Positions 12,240 to 23,131 are shown, counted from the stretch's first letter. The stretch is DNA of 64,000 nt from Gadus chalcogrammus (GCF_026213295.1 NC_079419.1:28639139-28703138); one strand, 5' to 3'. Notes: generated from the sequence alone by a model not told the origin. A program made the numbers and translations.

Positions 12240-12570
12240 GTGTTAGCGATTGTAAATAACTCCCTACTGTATTTTCCCCATGCCACTGAAAACTATTATT
12301 GTGAAACCTCTCCTTTAGAAAAGTTACCTGGATTCTTCAGCGCTACACAATTTTAGGTAAATTGCAAACCTTGTTTTTTAAGTAAAATCCTTGAGAAACT
12401 AGTATACAAACAGCTCAATGATTATTTACATCACAACTGTATTTGAGAAGTTTCAATCCGGTTTTCGTCCTCACCACAGCATTGAGACAGCGCTAGTTAA
12501 AGTTGTTAATGACCTAAGAATGAACATGGATGACAAGAAACTCAAAATATTAGTACTTTTAGACTTAAAG
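12240..12570 (+). pseudogene. L2-type LINE reverse transcriptase fragment
   Basis: A broken frame gives VNNSLLYGIFP, then [20 protein letters not shown] and [21 protein letters not shown], matching the region just before the AFDTVDH motif of fish L2 reverse transcriptases (compare the element at 24096-26291). Stops break the upstream part near 12320-12400. The matching sequence ends before the catalytic Asp. A 20-base direct repeat (TTTTAGACTTAAAGGAACAC at about 12558 and 12588) follows. Confidence 0.65.
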
Positions 12571-12608
12571 GAACACACTAAAGGAACTTTTAGACTTAAA
12601 GGAACACT

Positions 12609-12637
12609 CGAAACTAGGGGGAACACCCCTAGTTTCG
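12609..12637. repeat. Short palindrome built from hAT-terminus-like sequence
   Basis: CGAAACTAGGGG and its inverse CCCCTAGTTTCG face each other across a few bases. The half-site resembles the terminus (TAGGGGTGT) of the hAT element that starts 20 bases further on. It may be an excision or abortive-insertion footprint; that is inference. Confidence 0.55.
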
Positions 12638-13392
12638 AACACTCATTGTTAGAAACTAGGGGTGTAACGATTCATGCGATGCATCGATGAATCGATTGTC
12701 AGTCCTACCGATTCAACTAAATCGATCTGCTAAAATAAATAAAGAATGAATCGCTTTGGCTTCACCAATAATCGATATAAATGCTTTAAATCGTATGAAT
12801 CGATTATGATTAATGTTTTAAGACTTACGGCCTGATTCCACCGGACGCGTTACGGCAACGTTACGGCAGCGGCACGTCTTGGCCGCGGTCACCGCAGCAG
12901 ATAGGTTCCACTCTAATCAATGAGACCATTTCCACCGGGCGCGGCTGCAGAACGTCTCAGCAGCGTCCCAGGAGCGGCGTGCCGCGCCGCAGCGCTATCA
13001 TTCCGTAGCATTCCTATTTTTGCCGCGAGCCGCTGCTGAACCGCGTCAATTTCAACAGAGCAGATCGATCAGGGCAGGAAGTGAAAAAGTAAAAGCCATA
13101 GAGCATTCCGCTCAATTTTCAAAATAAAACACAATAAATAAAACACCAACATTATTACGTCATGACTGGTGGCACCAGGTCAGCAGTCAATCAATCAAAG
13201 GGTCTCAAATCATCCTTTTTATAAGAACAATGTCAGAAAGGACAAAGCCTGGCATTTAATTGCAGTAGTTTTGGGAGTGGAAGGTGAGTACATTAGGTTT
13301 AGGATTATCGCGGGATCTCGTGATCTCGCGTGAATACGGCTGGCTCGCAAGGCAGCGTTGCGCTGCCGTAACGCGCCCGGTGGAAATGCAAG

Positions 13393-14855
13393 TGTGGCAA
13401 AATGGAGAGAAGGGGGGGGAAATTGCTCGACAACGCCACCTGGGGAATTGCACCCCAGGAAATACAACCTTGGCCCTGTACTTTGGCCAACCAGAGGTCA
13501 CACAGATTCGTTGCACGTTTGGTATGAAGGACGAGAGACGGACTTACAAAAGATGTAATTTTATTTATCTACGGTAAGCAGAATTAAAAGAGCTCAGGGA
13601 CCTCAACAACCAATGAAGTGTCAAGTCAAAGTAGAAATAAATACAACAGGCACAGAGCTAGGCGGTAGCGAGGCGGTCAGACTAAATAAACTCAAAACCA
13701 CAAAAGAATCACTACAAACCAAATCAAAGCCTGCCGCCCGCTACACCAGCTCCTGTCCTGGAAACACAAGAAAGAAACACAGAATTACACTACTGTTGTG
13801 GCGAAACACTCAGGTTGTTACGACAATCATTTAAAACAGAGGACTATAATAAAACACACACATACACAAACCCAACAGCTATGTTAAACTAAACAGAAAA
13901 TAATCCGTTGAACCCCAAAGCAATAGATCAGAAATAATAAGAAAATATTGATATGCTTAACCCCAAATGGGTCAACAAAACGCAACACAAAAATATATGT
14001 ATGCATAGGATTTAACCCAAACAAATAAACTAAAGAACACAAACACAAAAAGATGAAAGGAAAAGCAGACAATTAACCAAACCGATAGGAATTGTGGTGG
14101 GACTGAAAACTTAGCGCTGCGTGGGAATGCAACCGCCACATCGGACTGTGTGGAAAAAGGCAACGGTGCCGGAGCAGCCGAAGATGATGAAGACGACGGA
14201 GTGGATGGAGAAGACGAAGCGGCTGGCGAAGACAGAGTGGCCGCCCCAGGACCGGAGGCCGTGGATGGTTTACGTTTGGGGATCGCCAGGTGTAGGCTAC
14301 GTCAAAGAGCCGTGCAGGGCAGCTTCACCAGAGCACAGGAGGAGGAAGAAAAGCAAAAGCACCGCTGCGGCTCCAACAGCTACAGCAGGACAGAGAGCAG
14401 ACGGCTAAGCACAAAGCTAACACAACCAGCAGGTTAACAAAAGAGCACGCTTACCCGAACGAAGAGAGCTTTACGCCCCCGAAACTGATCACCGGCTGCG
14501 GCAACATTACAGAGCGGATGCCACACTCCCCTCACTCTTCACAATGCCGCCCCCGAACAACACGGCCACAACGCTGGAAAGTTACAAAAACACTCGCGAT
14601 CACTGGGCACCTGCTTGTCATCATAAAGTTGCACGAAAGTAGCGTCATGCCTACTCACCTTCAAGTGACTGAAGCACGCCACACCAACCGACAACAAACC
14701 AACACTAACAGACGCCACACCGAGTCCTCGCCACGAGTGCCAGGCAGCAGTGTGAGCGCCAGAGAAGGCGCAGCACTTATACAGGTGAAACCACTCTGCA
14801 ATCTGCCCACCAGAAATCACCTGAGTGGAGGAGGAGCAACACTCAACCTGCCACA
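13393..14855 (-). repeat. Gypsy 3' LTR (element on minus strand)
   Basis: The 1,463-bp LTR runs TGTGG...CCACA on both strands. It is collinear without indels with 20416-21878; by eye I find only two base differences, near 14450 and 14506. A purine-rich stretch (GAGAGTGGGGGTGGAA on the minus strand) directly precedes it and fits a polypurine tract. The flanking duplication CAAG is at 13389-13392. Confidence 0.95.
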
Positions 14856-14914
14856 TTCCACCCCCACTCTCTGCGTCGTCGCCCCGACGGCAGACTATTT
14901 GTTAACCAAACCAC

Positions 14915-17900
14915 CTAGGACCAAGGCCTAAACAGAACAGACTGTGCATTTACCACAGGACCTGCCAATTCAAGTACCCCATTACCCCTGATGCCCACCG
15001 GTTGGGGAAGACGATGAAGGTTGGAATGTTGACCGGCGGTGGAACGGCCAGTACGACGCCGAGTTGGCTGAGAAGAGCTAGGCTGACCACTAGAGGGCGG
15101 AGCCACAGAATGAACACGCTCTGGCTCCGCATTTGGGCCTGGACCTGGGTCAGGCCCAGCGCCTGCTGGAGTCATAGTAACAGGTCCCGTAGGGCAAGAT
15201 CGAGCTAGTGCCTCAATGGCGGAAGGTGCAGAACTGTCACGGGCCAGCAGCCATAGTTCCCCATCTTCAGGTGAGTCAAGGAAACCTATGGGCGCCATCG
15301 GAGCGGGTGGAGGAAGCACCCTGGGAGGGCATGCACTGGACACAACCTGAGCCTTCAGCATATTCCGATGCACCTGCCGAGCCTTGTGGAGCTCCTCAGC
15401 AGGAGCAATGGTGTAAACTGCTCCACTGCCGGATGGGGCTTTCAGCACCTGGTAGAGCACTGGGCTCCACTTATCGTGAAGCTTGTGTCGACCCCTGACA
15501 CCAAGGTCTCGGAGATAGACCAGCCAGCCCACCTGCAAAGGGGCCTCTCGAACATGCCGATCATGTCGTTCCTTCCGTTGACCTGCAGCGGCCAACAACC
15601 TACCACGAGCATTCTCAAATGCCACTCTGAGCCTTGCCTGATGCTCGGTCATCCAGTTCTGTACGTCCCCTGGCTCAGGGTCCTGGACCCGGCCCAAAAG
15701 AAAGTCCACAGGGAGCCTGGGCTCTCGACCAAACATCAGGAAGAAAGGTGACTCCCCTGTACTTTGATGTGGCGTAGTGTTATAACAAAACAACACATGG
15801 GGAAGACAAGAAACCCAATCCCGCTTCCGGGAGACTGGCAAGGTTCGCAATAAGTCATGGAGCGTCCGATTAAAGCGTTCGACCTGTCCGTTGCCGGCTG
15901 GGTGGTAAGGAGTGGTTCGCGATTTGTCAACCTCGTACAAGCGGCAGAGCTGGTGGATCAAGGAACTCTCAAAGCTCCGACCCTGGTCGGAGTGAATGCG
16001 GCTTGGAACGCCGAACTGGAAAAACCATTCGGTCAGCAAGACCTGGGCAACCGTCACAGCACGCTGGTCCCGGGTTGGGACTGCCACAGTGTATTTACTA
16101 AACACATCGGTCATCACTAAAACGTTCTCCAACCCGTTCTGTGATGGTTCTAGCAATGTAAAGTCGATGGCGACAATCTCGTTCGGCCGGGACGCTAGCA
16201 CGTGACCCATAAAGCTGTGGGGCACCGACCCTGAATCTTTGGCAACTTGGCAGCGTTCGCAGGTCTGGACCCACTCCTTGATGTCAGCAGACATTCTCGG
16301 CCAGTAACAGCGCTGTCGTACCAGTTCTGTGGTGCGCTCGATACCTTGGTGACCATGGTCTTGATGCAACTGGGTCAGGGTCTCCTTCTTAAGGACAGCA
16401 GGCAAAACAAGCTGGAAACACCCTTCCCCCCCATCTGAACGGAAAGCCCGGCGGTACAGTACACCACCTTGTTCGACCAAACGGTCCCATTCTCTCAGGA
16501 GCGTCAAAGCTAAGGCAGGGAGTTGTTGCCTCTCCTCTTGAGTCGGTTTAACCCGCCTCCGCCAAAAGCGCAGAAAGTTGTCACCCAAGAGAGAATCTGC
16601 CTCCTGTAAGGAACGAAGGTCAGATGGAGAATGGCCCCGGAAGACAGACACCGCGGCCTGGGCTGCAGGTGCCAATGGAGCCGAGACTGAAGCTGACTGG
16701 GGGAGCAGTGGGATCGAAGTGCCAGGTAGCACCCGTTCAGCCAGACTGGACCCTGACAGATACTGCCGGGAGAGGGCATCAGCATTCCTATTGGCGCGTC
16801 CTGAACGATACTTGATCTCAAAATCAAAGACAGCCAATTGGGAGGCCCACCGCTGTTCTACGGCCCCCAACTTGGCAGAATTTAGGTAACTCAACGGGTT
16901 GTTGTCCGTGAAGACCACACTTTTATGCCCCAACAAATACTCCCGGAACTTCTCTCCCATCGCCCACTTGAGTGCAAGGAACTCCAGTTTCATCGAACTG
17001 TAATTTTCCATGTTGCGCTCCGTGGGTCGAAGCCCTCTGCTTGCGTACGCCACTGGCCGAACACCATCGTCAGTCTCCTGTGAAAGGACAGCTCCCAGGC
17101 CACTGTGACTTGCATCGATTTCCAAGATAAACGGGCGTGCAAAATCTGCATAGGCCAGCACTGGGGCCGAGACCAACTTCGCCTTCAAAGCTTCAAAGCT
17201 TTGCTCACACTGGGGTGTCCATGCAGAGCCAAAATCCCGCCCAGAGCCTCGCTTGGACCGGGTACCTGCATGCTCTGCCACCAACTTATGCAGGGGGCCT
17301 GCCAGCTTAGCGAACCCCTCCACGAACCGCCTGTAGTAGCTGGCGAACCCCAAGAACGAGCGCAGCTCTGACACATGGCAGGGCCGCTGCCATTCTGCCA
17401 CCGCCTCAATCTTGGCAGGGTCCGTGGAAACGCCTCGGCTCGAGATAATGTGCCCCAGGTAACGGACCTCCCTTTTGAAAAAGGCACACTTCTCAAGTTT
17501 GACCTTCAAGCCTTCCCTCTGAAGCCGACTAAGGACCACCTCCAGTCGCTGCAAGTGTTGAGAGACAGAAGATGAAAATACAACAATATCGTCCAAGTAC
17601 AAGAGCAAGGATTGACACTGTTGATCCCCAAACATCCTTTGCATTAATCTCTGAAAGGTGCTTGGGGCGTTGCACAAGCCGAATGGCATACGGTTAAACT
17701 CGAAGAGACCGAAAGGTGTACAAAAGGCTGTCTTCGACTTGTCCTGCTCTGTGACGGGGACCTGGTTGTACCCACTCGCTAAATCGAGGGTGGTGAACCA
17801 GCGAGCTCCAACAAGGGAGTCAAGGCTTTCCTCGATGCGAGGTAAGGGAAATGCGTCCTTCCGTGTCTTGCGATTAAGCAGGCGGTAGTCAACACACATC

Positions 17901-19021
17901 CGGAGACTACCATCCTTTTTACGGACCAGGACAATGGGGGAAGCAAAAGGGCTATTGCTTTCCCGGATCACCTTAGCTTCGAGTAACTGGTCAATGTGAG
18001 CCTTCACCTCCTCGTACTCCGAAGGTGGTATCCGTCGGTACCGCTGTCTCACCGGAATCTCGTCCAGCAAGGGAATCTCGTAAGAGATAAGGTTGGTACA
18101 ACCCAAGTCACCGTCGTGAGTCGAGAAAATTGTCTGGTATTTCTGCAGCAGAGCATGCACCTCACTCTGCTCTTGCTCGGTTAAAGCGGACAGGTCCCCA
18201 GCTTGTACCCCACCCGTTGTTGTGCCAGCAGCTGCATGGGATGAAACTGAGGCTGTAGTGAGCTTCACCTCAGTTACGCCAGCTGGTAGACTGACAACCT
18301 GCGCACTACTTAAAGCGCCAAGACCAACACGTGGGTAGAGAAGGACATCAGTCGTCCCCACATTGACCACTGGGACGTAAACTGTACCACGGGTAACCTG
18401 GACCACACAAGGAAAAGTCAGCAGCCCTGCTGGCAGGCCAGACTCTGTTGGTTCAAACAGCGCAGCCTGACCAGCCCGCTGCTCTGCACAGGTAGTTGCC
18501 ACAAGCTTCAGTACTCCACCAGGTATTCGTATTGCCCGTCTCCCACGAACCCGGGCGGAACCAGTGATGTTTCTCTGATGTTCTGTGGTGGCCTGATGGC
18601 ACCGTTGCAAGGCTTCAAGGACTGGGCCTGGGGCTTGAACCACCGACGGCACATTGAAGAGGGCGGGGCCATACATGGCAAAGAGTTCACGATAGCATCG
18701 ACGAATGATGTTGCTCCCCAAGATCCCCGGGGAAGCAGATGCAGCATCAGGAGGGTCTCTCACCACCAGAATCCCACAACCAGGGACCACTTTTCCACAC
18801 AAGGTCACATCCAGCTCCAAGTAACCGATGTACGGGATACAAAGACCATTAGCTGCCCGCAATTGCAGCCAATTACAAGACCGAAGGCGCTCCTGGCCCC
18901 ATGATGAAAAATGTTCTACAAAGAAACTTTCAGGGATCGTAGACACCATGGAACCACTATCTAACAAGCATGAAACCTTGACCCCACCCATCAAGACATC
19001 AATATAGGGACACGGTGCCAT
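14915..19021 (-). CDS. pol: Gypsy Pol polyprotein: protease, reverse transcriptase, RNase H, integrase
   Basis: The open frame codes 1,368 residues from the first Met. Domains in order: aspartic protease with LLDSGS (Asp about 21); reverse transcriptase with FTTLDLASGYNQ and YLDD (about 475-478); RNase H with FTDNNPLSYL (Asp about 706); zinc-binding HHCC region (HGHQGIERTTELVRQRCYWP ... CERC); integrase core with AIDFTLLEP, HSDQGRSFES and HPAGNGQVERFN (the D, D, E residues). No stop or frameshift interrupts it. The frame is also open upstream of the Met to overlap the end of gag, which ends GAA AAC TGA. So Pol is probably made by a -1 frameshift near that point, not from its own Met. It copies and integrates the element's RNA. 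Confidence 0.95.
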   Translation of the reverse strand: MAPCPYIDVLMGGVKVSCLLDSGSMVSTIPESFFVEHFSSWGQERLRSCNWLQLRAANGLCIPYIGYLELDVTLCGKVVPGCGILVVRDPPDAASASPGILGSNIIRRCYRELFAMYGPALFNVPSVVQAPGPVLEALQRCHQATTEHQRNITGSARVRGRRAIRIPGGVLKLVATTCAEQRAGQAALFEPTESGLPAGLLTFPCVVQVTRGTVYVPVVNVGTTDVLLYPRVGLGALSSAQVVSLPAGVTEVKLTTASVSSHAAAGTTTGGVQAGDLSALTEQEQSEVHALLQKYQTIFSTHDGDLGCTNLISYEIPLLDEIPVRQRYRRIPPSEYEEVKAHIDQLLEAKVIRESNSPFASPIVLVRKKDGSLRMCVDYRLLNRKTRKDAFPLPRIEESLDSLVGARWFTTLDLASGYNQVPVTEQDKSKTAFCTPFGLFEFNRMPFGLCNAPSTFQRLMQRMFGDQQCQSLLLYLDDIVVFSSSVSQHLQRLEVVLSRLQREGLKVKLEKCAFFKREVRYLGHIISSRGVSTDPAKIEAVAEWQRPCHVSELRSFLGFASYYRRFVEGFAKLAGPLHKLVAEHAGTRSKRGSGRDFGSAWTPQCEQSFEALKAKLVSAPVLAYADFARPFILEIDASHSGLGAVLSQETDDGVRPVAYASRGLRPTERNMENYSSMKLEFLALKWAMGEKFREYLLGHKSVVFTDNNPLSYLNSAKLGAVEQRWASQLAVFDFEIKYRSGRANRNADALSRQYLSGSSLAERVLPGTSIPLLPQSASVSAPLAPAAQAAVSVFRGHSPSDLRSLQEADSLLGDNFLRFWRRRVKPTQEERQQLPALALTLLREWDRLVEQGGVLYRRAFRSDGGEGCFQLVLPAVLKKETLTQLHQDHGHQGIERTTELVRQRCYWPRMSADIKEWVQTCERCQVAKDSGSVPHSFMGHVLASRPNEIVAIDFTLLEPSQNGLENVLVMTDVFSKYTVAVPTRDQRAVTVAQVLLTEWFFQFGVPSRIHSDQGRSFESSLIHQLCRLYEVDKSRTTPYHPAGNGQVERFNRTLHDLLRTLPVSRKRDWVSCLPHVLFCYNTTPHQSTGESPFFLMFGREPRLPVDFLLGRVQDPEPGDVQNWMTEHQARLRVAFENARGRLLAAAGQRKERHDRHVREAPLQVGWLVYLRDLGVRGRHKLHDKWSPVLYQVLKAPSGSGAVYTIAPAEELHKARQVHRNMLKAQVVSSACPPRVLPPPAPMAPIGFLDSPEDGELWLLARDSSAPSAIEALARSCPTGPVTMTPAGAGPDPGPGPNAEPERVHSVAPPSSGQPSSSQPTRRRTGRSTAGQHSNLHRLPQPVGIRGNGVLELAGPVVNAQSVLFRPWS

Positions 19022-19095
19022 TATCCGATCAATGAGGTCAGGTTGCGAGCCTCTAGCCTCCCCAACTGAGCTTTGGCTCCGCAGCTCAGTGGGCG

Positions 19096-20193
19096 TCAGT
19101 TTTCCGGCTGAAATGCAGGGCGGGAAAATCCAGCCCCAGTAGTAGGTCGACCAGTCAAAGAACCAGCACGGGGACGAGGGGGGACTCGCTCCCCATCACA
19201 ATCACTGGCATAATGACCTGGCTGTTGACATCTTCTGCAGATCAAAGGCCCATTGCGAGGGGGCCGAGGTGGAAAAGGACGATCCTGCAAAGAAGCCATG
19301 GTCTGGGCCAGTTGGTCAAGCTGTCCTTGTTGACGTTTCAAGAGAGCCTTCACTTCGCTCAACTCTGAGTCATGGGGTGAGACAAGAGGGGCGGGGCGAG
19401 AACTACCCTGCACTCCATACTGTAAACCGTGGGCCAAAGGAAGAGAGTGGCTACGTTCCCTAACACCCCTTGGAGAGCCCTCCCTCTCCCATCTAATGGC
19501 CTCTCCACGTGTGTCAAGCAGAGAAGCAGTTGGGTCGCGACGAATTAACTGCTTCAATTCCCTGCGAAGGGCACCATCAAGCACATGCTCCACGAACTGG
19601 TCGCGAAGAAGGATTCCTGCATTAGGCAGAGCATCAGGTGCTGACTGCTTGACACACTCCATCAGGGCCATCAGAGCCAAGGAAAACTCTAACAATGTCT
19701 CCCCGTCCTGCTGCTTCCTGGAGAAGAAGGATTGCTGCAGGGTCACATATGAATGTACACAGCCATAAAGCTCAGTCAAGATGGTCAAAACCTCGTCAGG
19801 ATCCTCCCTCTCCACACGGGGGCGATACTTTATCTCTTCTCTGGCCTCCCCTTCTAGGTGGTCAAAGATGAAGAAAGCCTGATCACGAACAGACAGGTGG
19901 CGGGCACGCATACACGCCTGTAGCTCCTCTTTCCACTCAGCTAAGCCTATACCTGTTCTGCCATTGAACATGGGACATCTACGATCTCTAGGTATGACAA
20001 CCAGCCGTTCAGTGACCCTGGAGCTGGCACCAGCAGCCGGAGCAACAGGAGCGGGGTCAGCCCTACTGGGACCGGCCTGGGAAGCATCTCTCGCTCGAGA
20101 CAGCTGCTCGTTATCTGTTCTAAGCTGTGCCACTAGCTCTCTGAGCTGCTGCAGTTCCTCCTCCATAGCAACCGCAGAAACCACACTCACCAA
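19096..20193 (-). CDS. gag: Gypsy Gag with CCHC zinc knuckle
   Basis: 365 residues. The N-terminus has a coiled-coil-like stretch (MEEELQQLRELVAQLRTDNE). The middle (WKEELQACMRARHLSVRDQA, FIFDHLEGEAREEI, ELYGCVHSYVTLQQSFFSRK, ETLLEFSLALMALME) is a retrotransposon Gag capsid-type region. Near the C-terminus CRRCQQPGHYASDC is a CCHC zinc knuckle for RNA packaging. It ends 74 bases before the Pol Met, in a frame that needs a -1 shift to enter Pol. It forms the cytoplasmic particle of the element. Confidence 0.9.
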   Translation of the reverse strand: MVSVVSAVAMEEELQQLRELVAQLRTDNEQLSRARDASQAGPSRADPAPVAPAAGASSRVTERLVVIPRDRRCPMFNGRTGIGLAEWKEELQACMRARHLSVRDQAFFIFDHLEGEAREEIKYRPRVEREDPDEVLTILTELYGCVHSYVTLQQSFFSRKQQDGETLLEFSLALMALMECVKQSAPDALPNAGILLRDQFVEHVLDGALRRELKQLIRRDPTASLLDTRGEAIRWEREGSPRGVRERSHSLPLAHGLQYGVQGSSRPAPLVSPHDSELSEVKALLKRQQGQLDQLAQTMASLQDRPFPPRPPRNGPLICRRCQQPGHYASDCDGERVPPRPRAGSLTGRPTTGAGFSRPAFQPEN

Positions 20194-20415
20194 CTCAAAA
20201 ATGGAGACCGGATTTTACCAACTGGCAAAAAGGAAAGAAAGAAACAAAAGATATGCTGCCGCTCCGTCTTCACCACTGCCTCAACACACCACCACTTAAT
20301 CCAACAAAAGCAAAAAGGGAAAGAAAAATAAATAAATAAATAAAACTCAAACTAATAACACAATTGAAAGTCACGTCTCTGTCCTCCAACAGTGCATCCT
20401 GCCGACAACGCCACT

Positions 20416-21878
20416 TGTGGCAAAATGGAGAGAAGGGGGGGGAAATTGCTCGACAACGCCACCTGGGGAATTGCACCCCAGGAAATACAACCTTGGCCCT
20501 GTACTTTGGCCAACCAGAGGTCACACAGATTCGTTGCACGTTTGGTATGAAGGACGAGAGACGGACTTACAAAAGATGTAATTTTATTTATCTACGGTAA
20601 GCAGAATTAAAAGAGCTCAGGGACCTCAACAACCAATGAAGTGTCAAGTCAAAGTAGAAATAAATACAACAGGCACAGAGCTAGGCGGTAGCGAGGCGGT
20701 CAGACTAAATAAACTCAAAACCACAAAAGAATCACTACAAACCAAATCAAAGCCTGCCGCCCGCTACACCAGCTCCTGTCCTGGAAACACAAGAAAGAAA
20801 CACAGAATTACACTACTGTTGTGGCGAAACACTCAGGTTGTTACGACAATCATTTAAAACAGAGGACTATAATAAAACACACACATACACAAACCCAACA
20901 GCTATGTTAAACTAAACAGAAAATAATCCGTTGAACCCCAAAGCAATAGATCAGAAATAATAAGAAAATATTGATATGCTTAACCCCAAATGGGTCAACA
21001 AAACGCAACACAAAAATATATGTATGCATAGGATTTAACCCAAACAAATAAACTAAAGAACACAAACACAAAAAGATGAAAGGAAAAGCAGACAATTAAC
21101 CAAACCGATAGGAATTGTGGTGGGACTGAAAACTTAGCGCTGCGTGGGAATGCAACCGCCACATCGGACTGTGTGGAAAAAGGCAACGGTGCCGGAGCAG
21201 CCGAAGATGATGAAGACGACGGAGTGGATGGAGAAGACGAAGCGGCTGGCGAAGACAGAGTGGCCGCCCCAGGACCGGAGGCCGTGGATGGTTTACGTTT
21301 GGGGATCGCCAGGTGTAGGCTACGTCAAAGAGCCGTGCAGGGCAGCTTCACCAGAGCACAGGAGGAGGAAGAAAAGCAAAAGCACCGCTGCGGCTCCAAC
21401 AGCTACAGCAGGACAGAGAGCAGACGGCTAAGCACAAAGCTAACACAACCAGCAGGTTAACAAAAGAGCACACTTACCCGAACGAAGAGAGCTTTACGCC
21501 CCCGAAACTGATCACCGGCTGCGGCAACAGTACAGAGCGGATGCCACACTCCCCTCACTCTTCACAATGCCGCCCCCGAACAACACGGCCACAACGCTGG
21601 AAAGTTACAAAAACACTCGCGATCACTGGGCACCTGCTTGTCATCATAAAGTTGCACGAAAGTAGCGTCATGCCTACTCACCTTCAAGTGACTGAAGCAC
21701 GCCACACCAACCGACAACAAACCAACACTAACAGACGCCACACCGAGTCCTCGCCACGAGTGCCAGGCAGCAGTGTGAGCGCCAGAGAAGGCGCAGCACT
21801 TATACAGGTGAAACCACTCTGCAATCTGCCCACCAGAAATCACCTGAGTGGAGGAGGAGCAACACTCAACCTGCCACA
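20416..21878 (-). repeat. Gypsy 5' LTR (element on minus strand)
   Basis: This is the partner of 13393-14855, offset by exactly 7,023 bases along its length. Short open frames found identically in both LTRs (about 95-138 codons) are LTR sequence, not genes. Transcription should start within it and run leftwards. Confidence 0.95.
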
Positions 21879-22081
21879 CAAGCAGGGCAAAGTCGCGGCC
21901 AAGACGTGCCGCAGCCGTAACGTTGCCGTAACGCGTCCGGTGGAATCCCGGTGTTAGTTTACACGTTTATTTTGTGAAGCGCAGCTCGGTAATCCGTAAC
22001 TCTGTCATCAGCTAGTCAGCTTACAAGGAAGTCCCACGAGAGTTTTTTTTCTCCCTCACCCTCTACTGGTGCATTTCAAAC

Positions 22082-22276
22082 ATGGCAGAGAGCGGCAGCG
22101 AGATTGTTAATGCACCAGCAAACTTGAAATCCAAAGTGTGGAAGCATTTTGGCTTCGCAAAGAATAATGGTAAAATTGACAAGGGGAGTGTGACGGGGCG
22201 CATAGCTTCCGTCAATGTTGCCTGTGTGTGTTTGTCTTGTTTGACTATGCATTCCGTTACCTTCCTACTGTTTTAA
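22082..22276 (+). pseudogene. ZBED-type BED zinc finger exon start of hAT transposase
   Basis: MAESGSEIVNAPANLKSKVW then KHFGFAKNNGKIDKG is the beginning of a BED-finger transposase of the ZBED1/hAT group (SKVWKHFGF is the aromatic signature). The Cys and His ligands expected next are absent: the frame runs into VTGRIASVNVACVCLSCLTM. So either an intron begins at about 22190 or the rest was deleted. No hATC dimerisation domain is present in the element. Confidence 0.6.
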
Positions 22277-22930
22277 AATCATTTATCAACCATGTCATTT
22301 ATCATGCGCGCTACGGCAGTTTAATACAATCTTGCAAGTACCATCATTACAACGTTCTGTTTAATATCATTTACCATTAACGTCACCTGTTCTGTTGCAA
22401 TAACCATTCAAACAAGTATGTCGTTGTCAAATTCCAGGTTTGTTTATTTAGTTTAAAAGTTACATGTTAACACAGCGTAAATGTTCGTCTTATCAGCGTC
22501 TGTCTAGACTTTGTATTAGGGAATGTGTGCCGCGTCAACAGGGTTTAAATTAACGTCATAACTTCCGGGTAAACCGGAAGTGACCCCGAGTTTTTGTAAT
22601 TATGTTTATTGCAGTTTTTGTATATTTTGGCTATGCCAAAATCTAGCAATAATATAAAGGTCCAGTATGCTTAAATTCGAATTGATGTTTTTGTGACTCT
22701 CAAGCCCATTCAGTTTGTTTAGTGAAAAGTATTTTTCTTTTTGTTGATTTTTTCGTTTTATTTTTATTGCCTTATGGGCTTTAAATTGGGAAAATAAAAG
22801 ATCCCATCTTTTTCCAAACTTCTCGTCGGCTCCTGAGTGATTTTCCACCTAGTTCAAGACGCTCCAACACATCTACCCATGACAGGGTGTCACATTATTG
22901 CATGTTTATTCCACGGATATAGAATTTTGG
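22277..22930. other. Inner hAT sequence, no gene recognised
   Basis: A short palindrome ACTTCCGG...CCGGAAGT lies at about 22560-22582. A minus-strand frame of 80 codons (22606-22848) has no motif I know. The subterminal GAATCGAATCG repeats of the hAT start at about 22940. Confidence 0.5.
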
Positions 22931-23131
22931 TTAAAAGTTACTGAATCGAATCGTGGTTTACAGAATCGAATCGAATCGTTCCAAAAAAAAAAAATTGTCC
23001 TTGAATCGAATCGCCAACTACTGAATCGTTAATCGAATCGAATCGTCTGAAGCCAAAGATTCACACCCCTATTAGAAACCCATTCATACTTTTGAATGGT
23101 CATGCAACACTCTGTATTTACCACTTACACT

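Larger units (their letters stand above)
13393..21878 (-). mobile_element. Ty3/Gypsy LTR retrotransposon, 8.5 kb, near intact
   Basis: Two 1,463-bp LTRs flank gag and pol on the minus strand. The 4-bp target duplication CAAG lies at 13389-13392 and 21879-21882. Domain order protease, reverse transcriptase, RNase H, integrase identifies Ty3/Gypsy. There is no envelope-like frame. Just inside the 5' LTR the minus strand reads TGGCGTTGTCGGCAGGA, a plausible tRNA primer-binding site; I did not assign the tRNA. Near-identical LTRs and long open frames indicate a recent insertion. Confidence 0.95.
12835..21947. mobile_element. Inverted-repeat DNA element nested in the hAT, itself interrupted by Gypsy
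   Basis: About 53 bases at 12835-12888 (starting ATTCCACCGGACGCGTTACG) are inverted at 21895-21947. Without the Gypsy insertion the element would be roughly 0.6 kb. A related shorter pair (ATTTCCACCGGGCGCG) lies at 12928-12943 and 13372-13387. No coding region belongs to it. Such CG-rich termini occur in several fish MITE families; the superfamily is unclear and I see no certain target duplication. Confidence 0.65.
12657..23071 (+). mobile_element. hAT transposon (ZBED type), 10.4 kb with nested insertions
   Basis: Termini TAGGGGTGT (12657) and ACACCCCTA (ending 23071) are inverted and bracketed by the perfect 8-bp duplication TTAGAAAC (12649-12656 and 23072-23079). The subterminal regions are rich in ATCGATTC-like motifs, as in other fish hAT elements with this terminus. 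A BED-type zinc finger exon at 22082 supports a ZBED-like transposase origin. No catalytic domain remains, and most of the length is later insertions. Confidence 0.85.

Noticed and set aside
13613..14931. Several plus-strand frames of 62-138 codons repeated at 20636-21957
   Set aside because: They lie in the two LTRs of the Gypsy element and are identical because the LTRs are; no known LTR-encoded protein matches.
15002..18904. Plus-strand frames opposite gag-pol and opposite the LINE ORFs
   Set aside because: Antisense shadows of the real minus-strand genes, with no motifs of their own.
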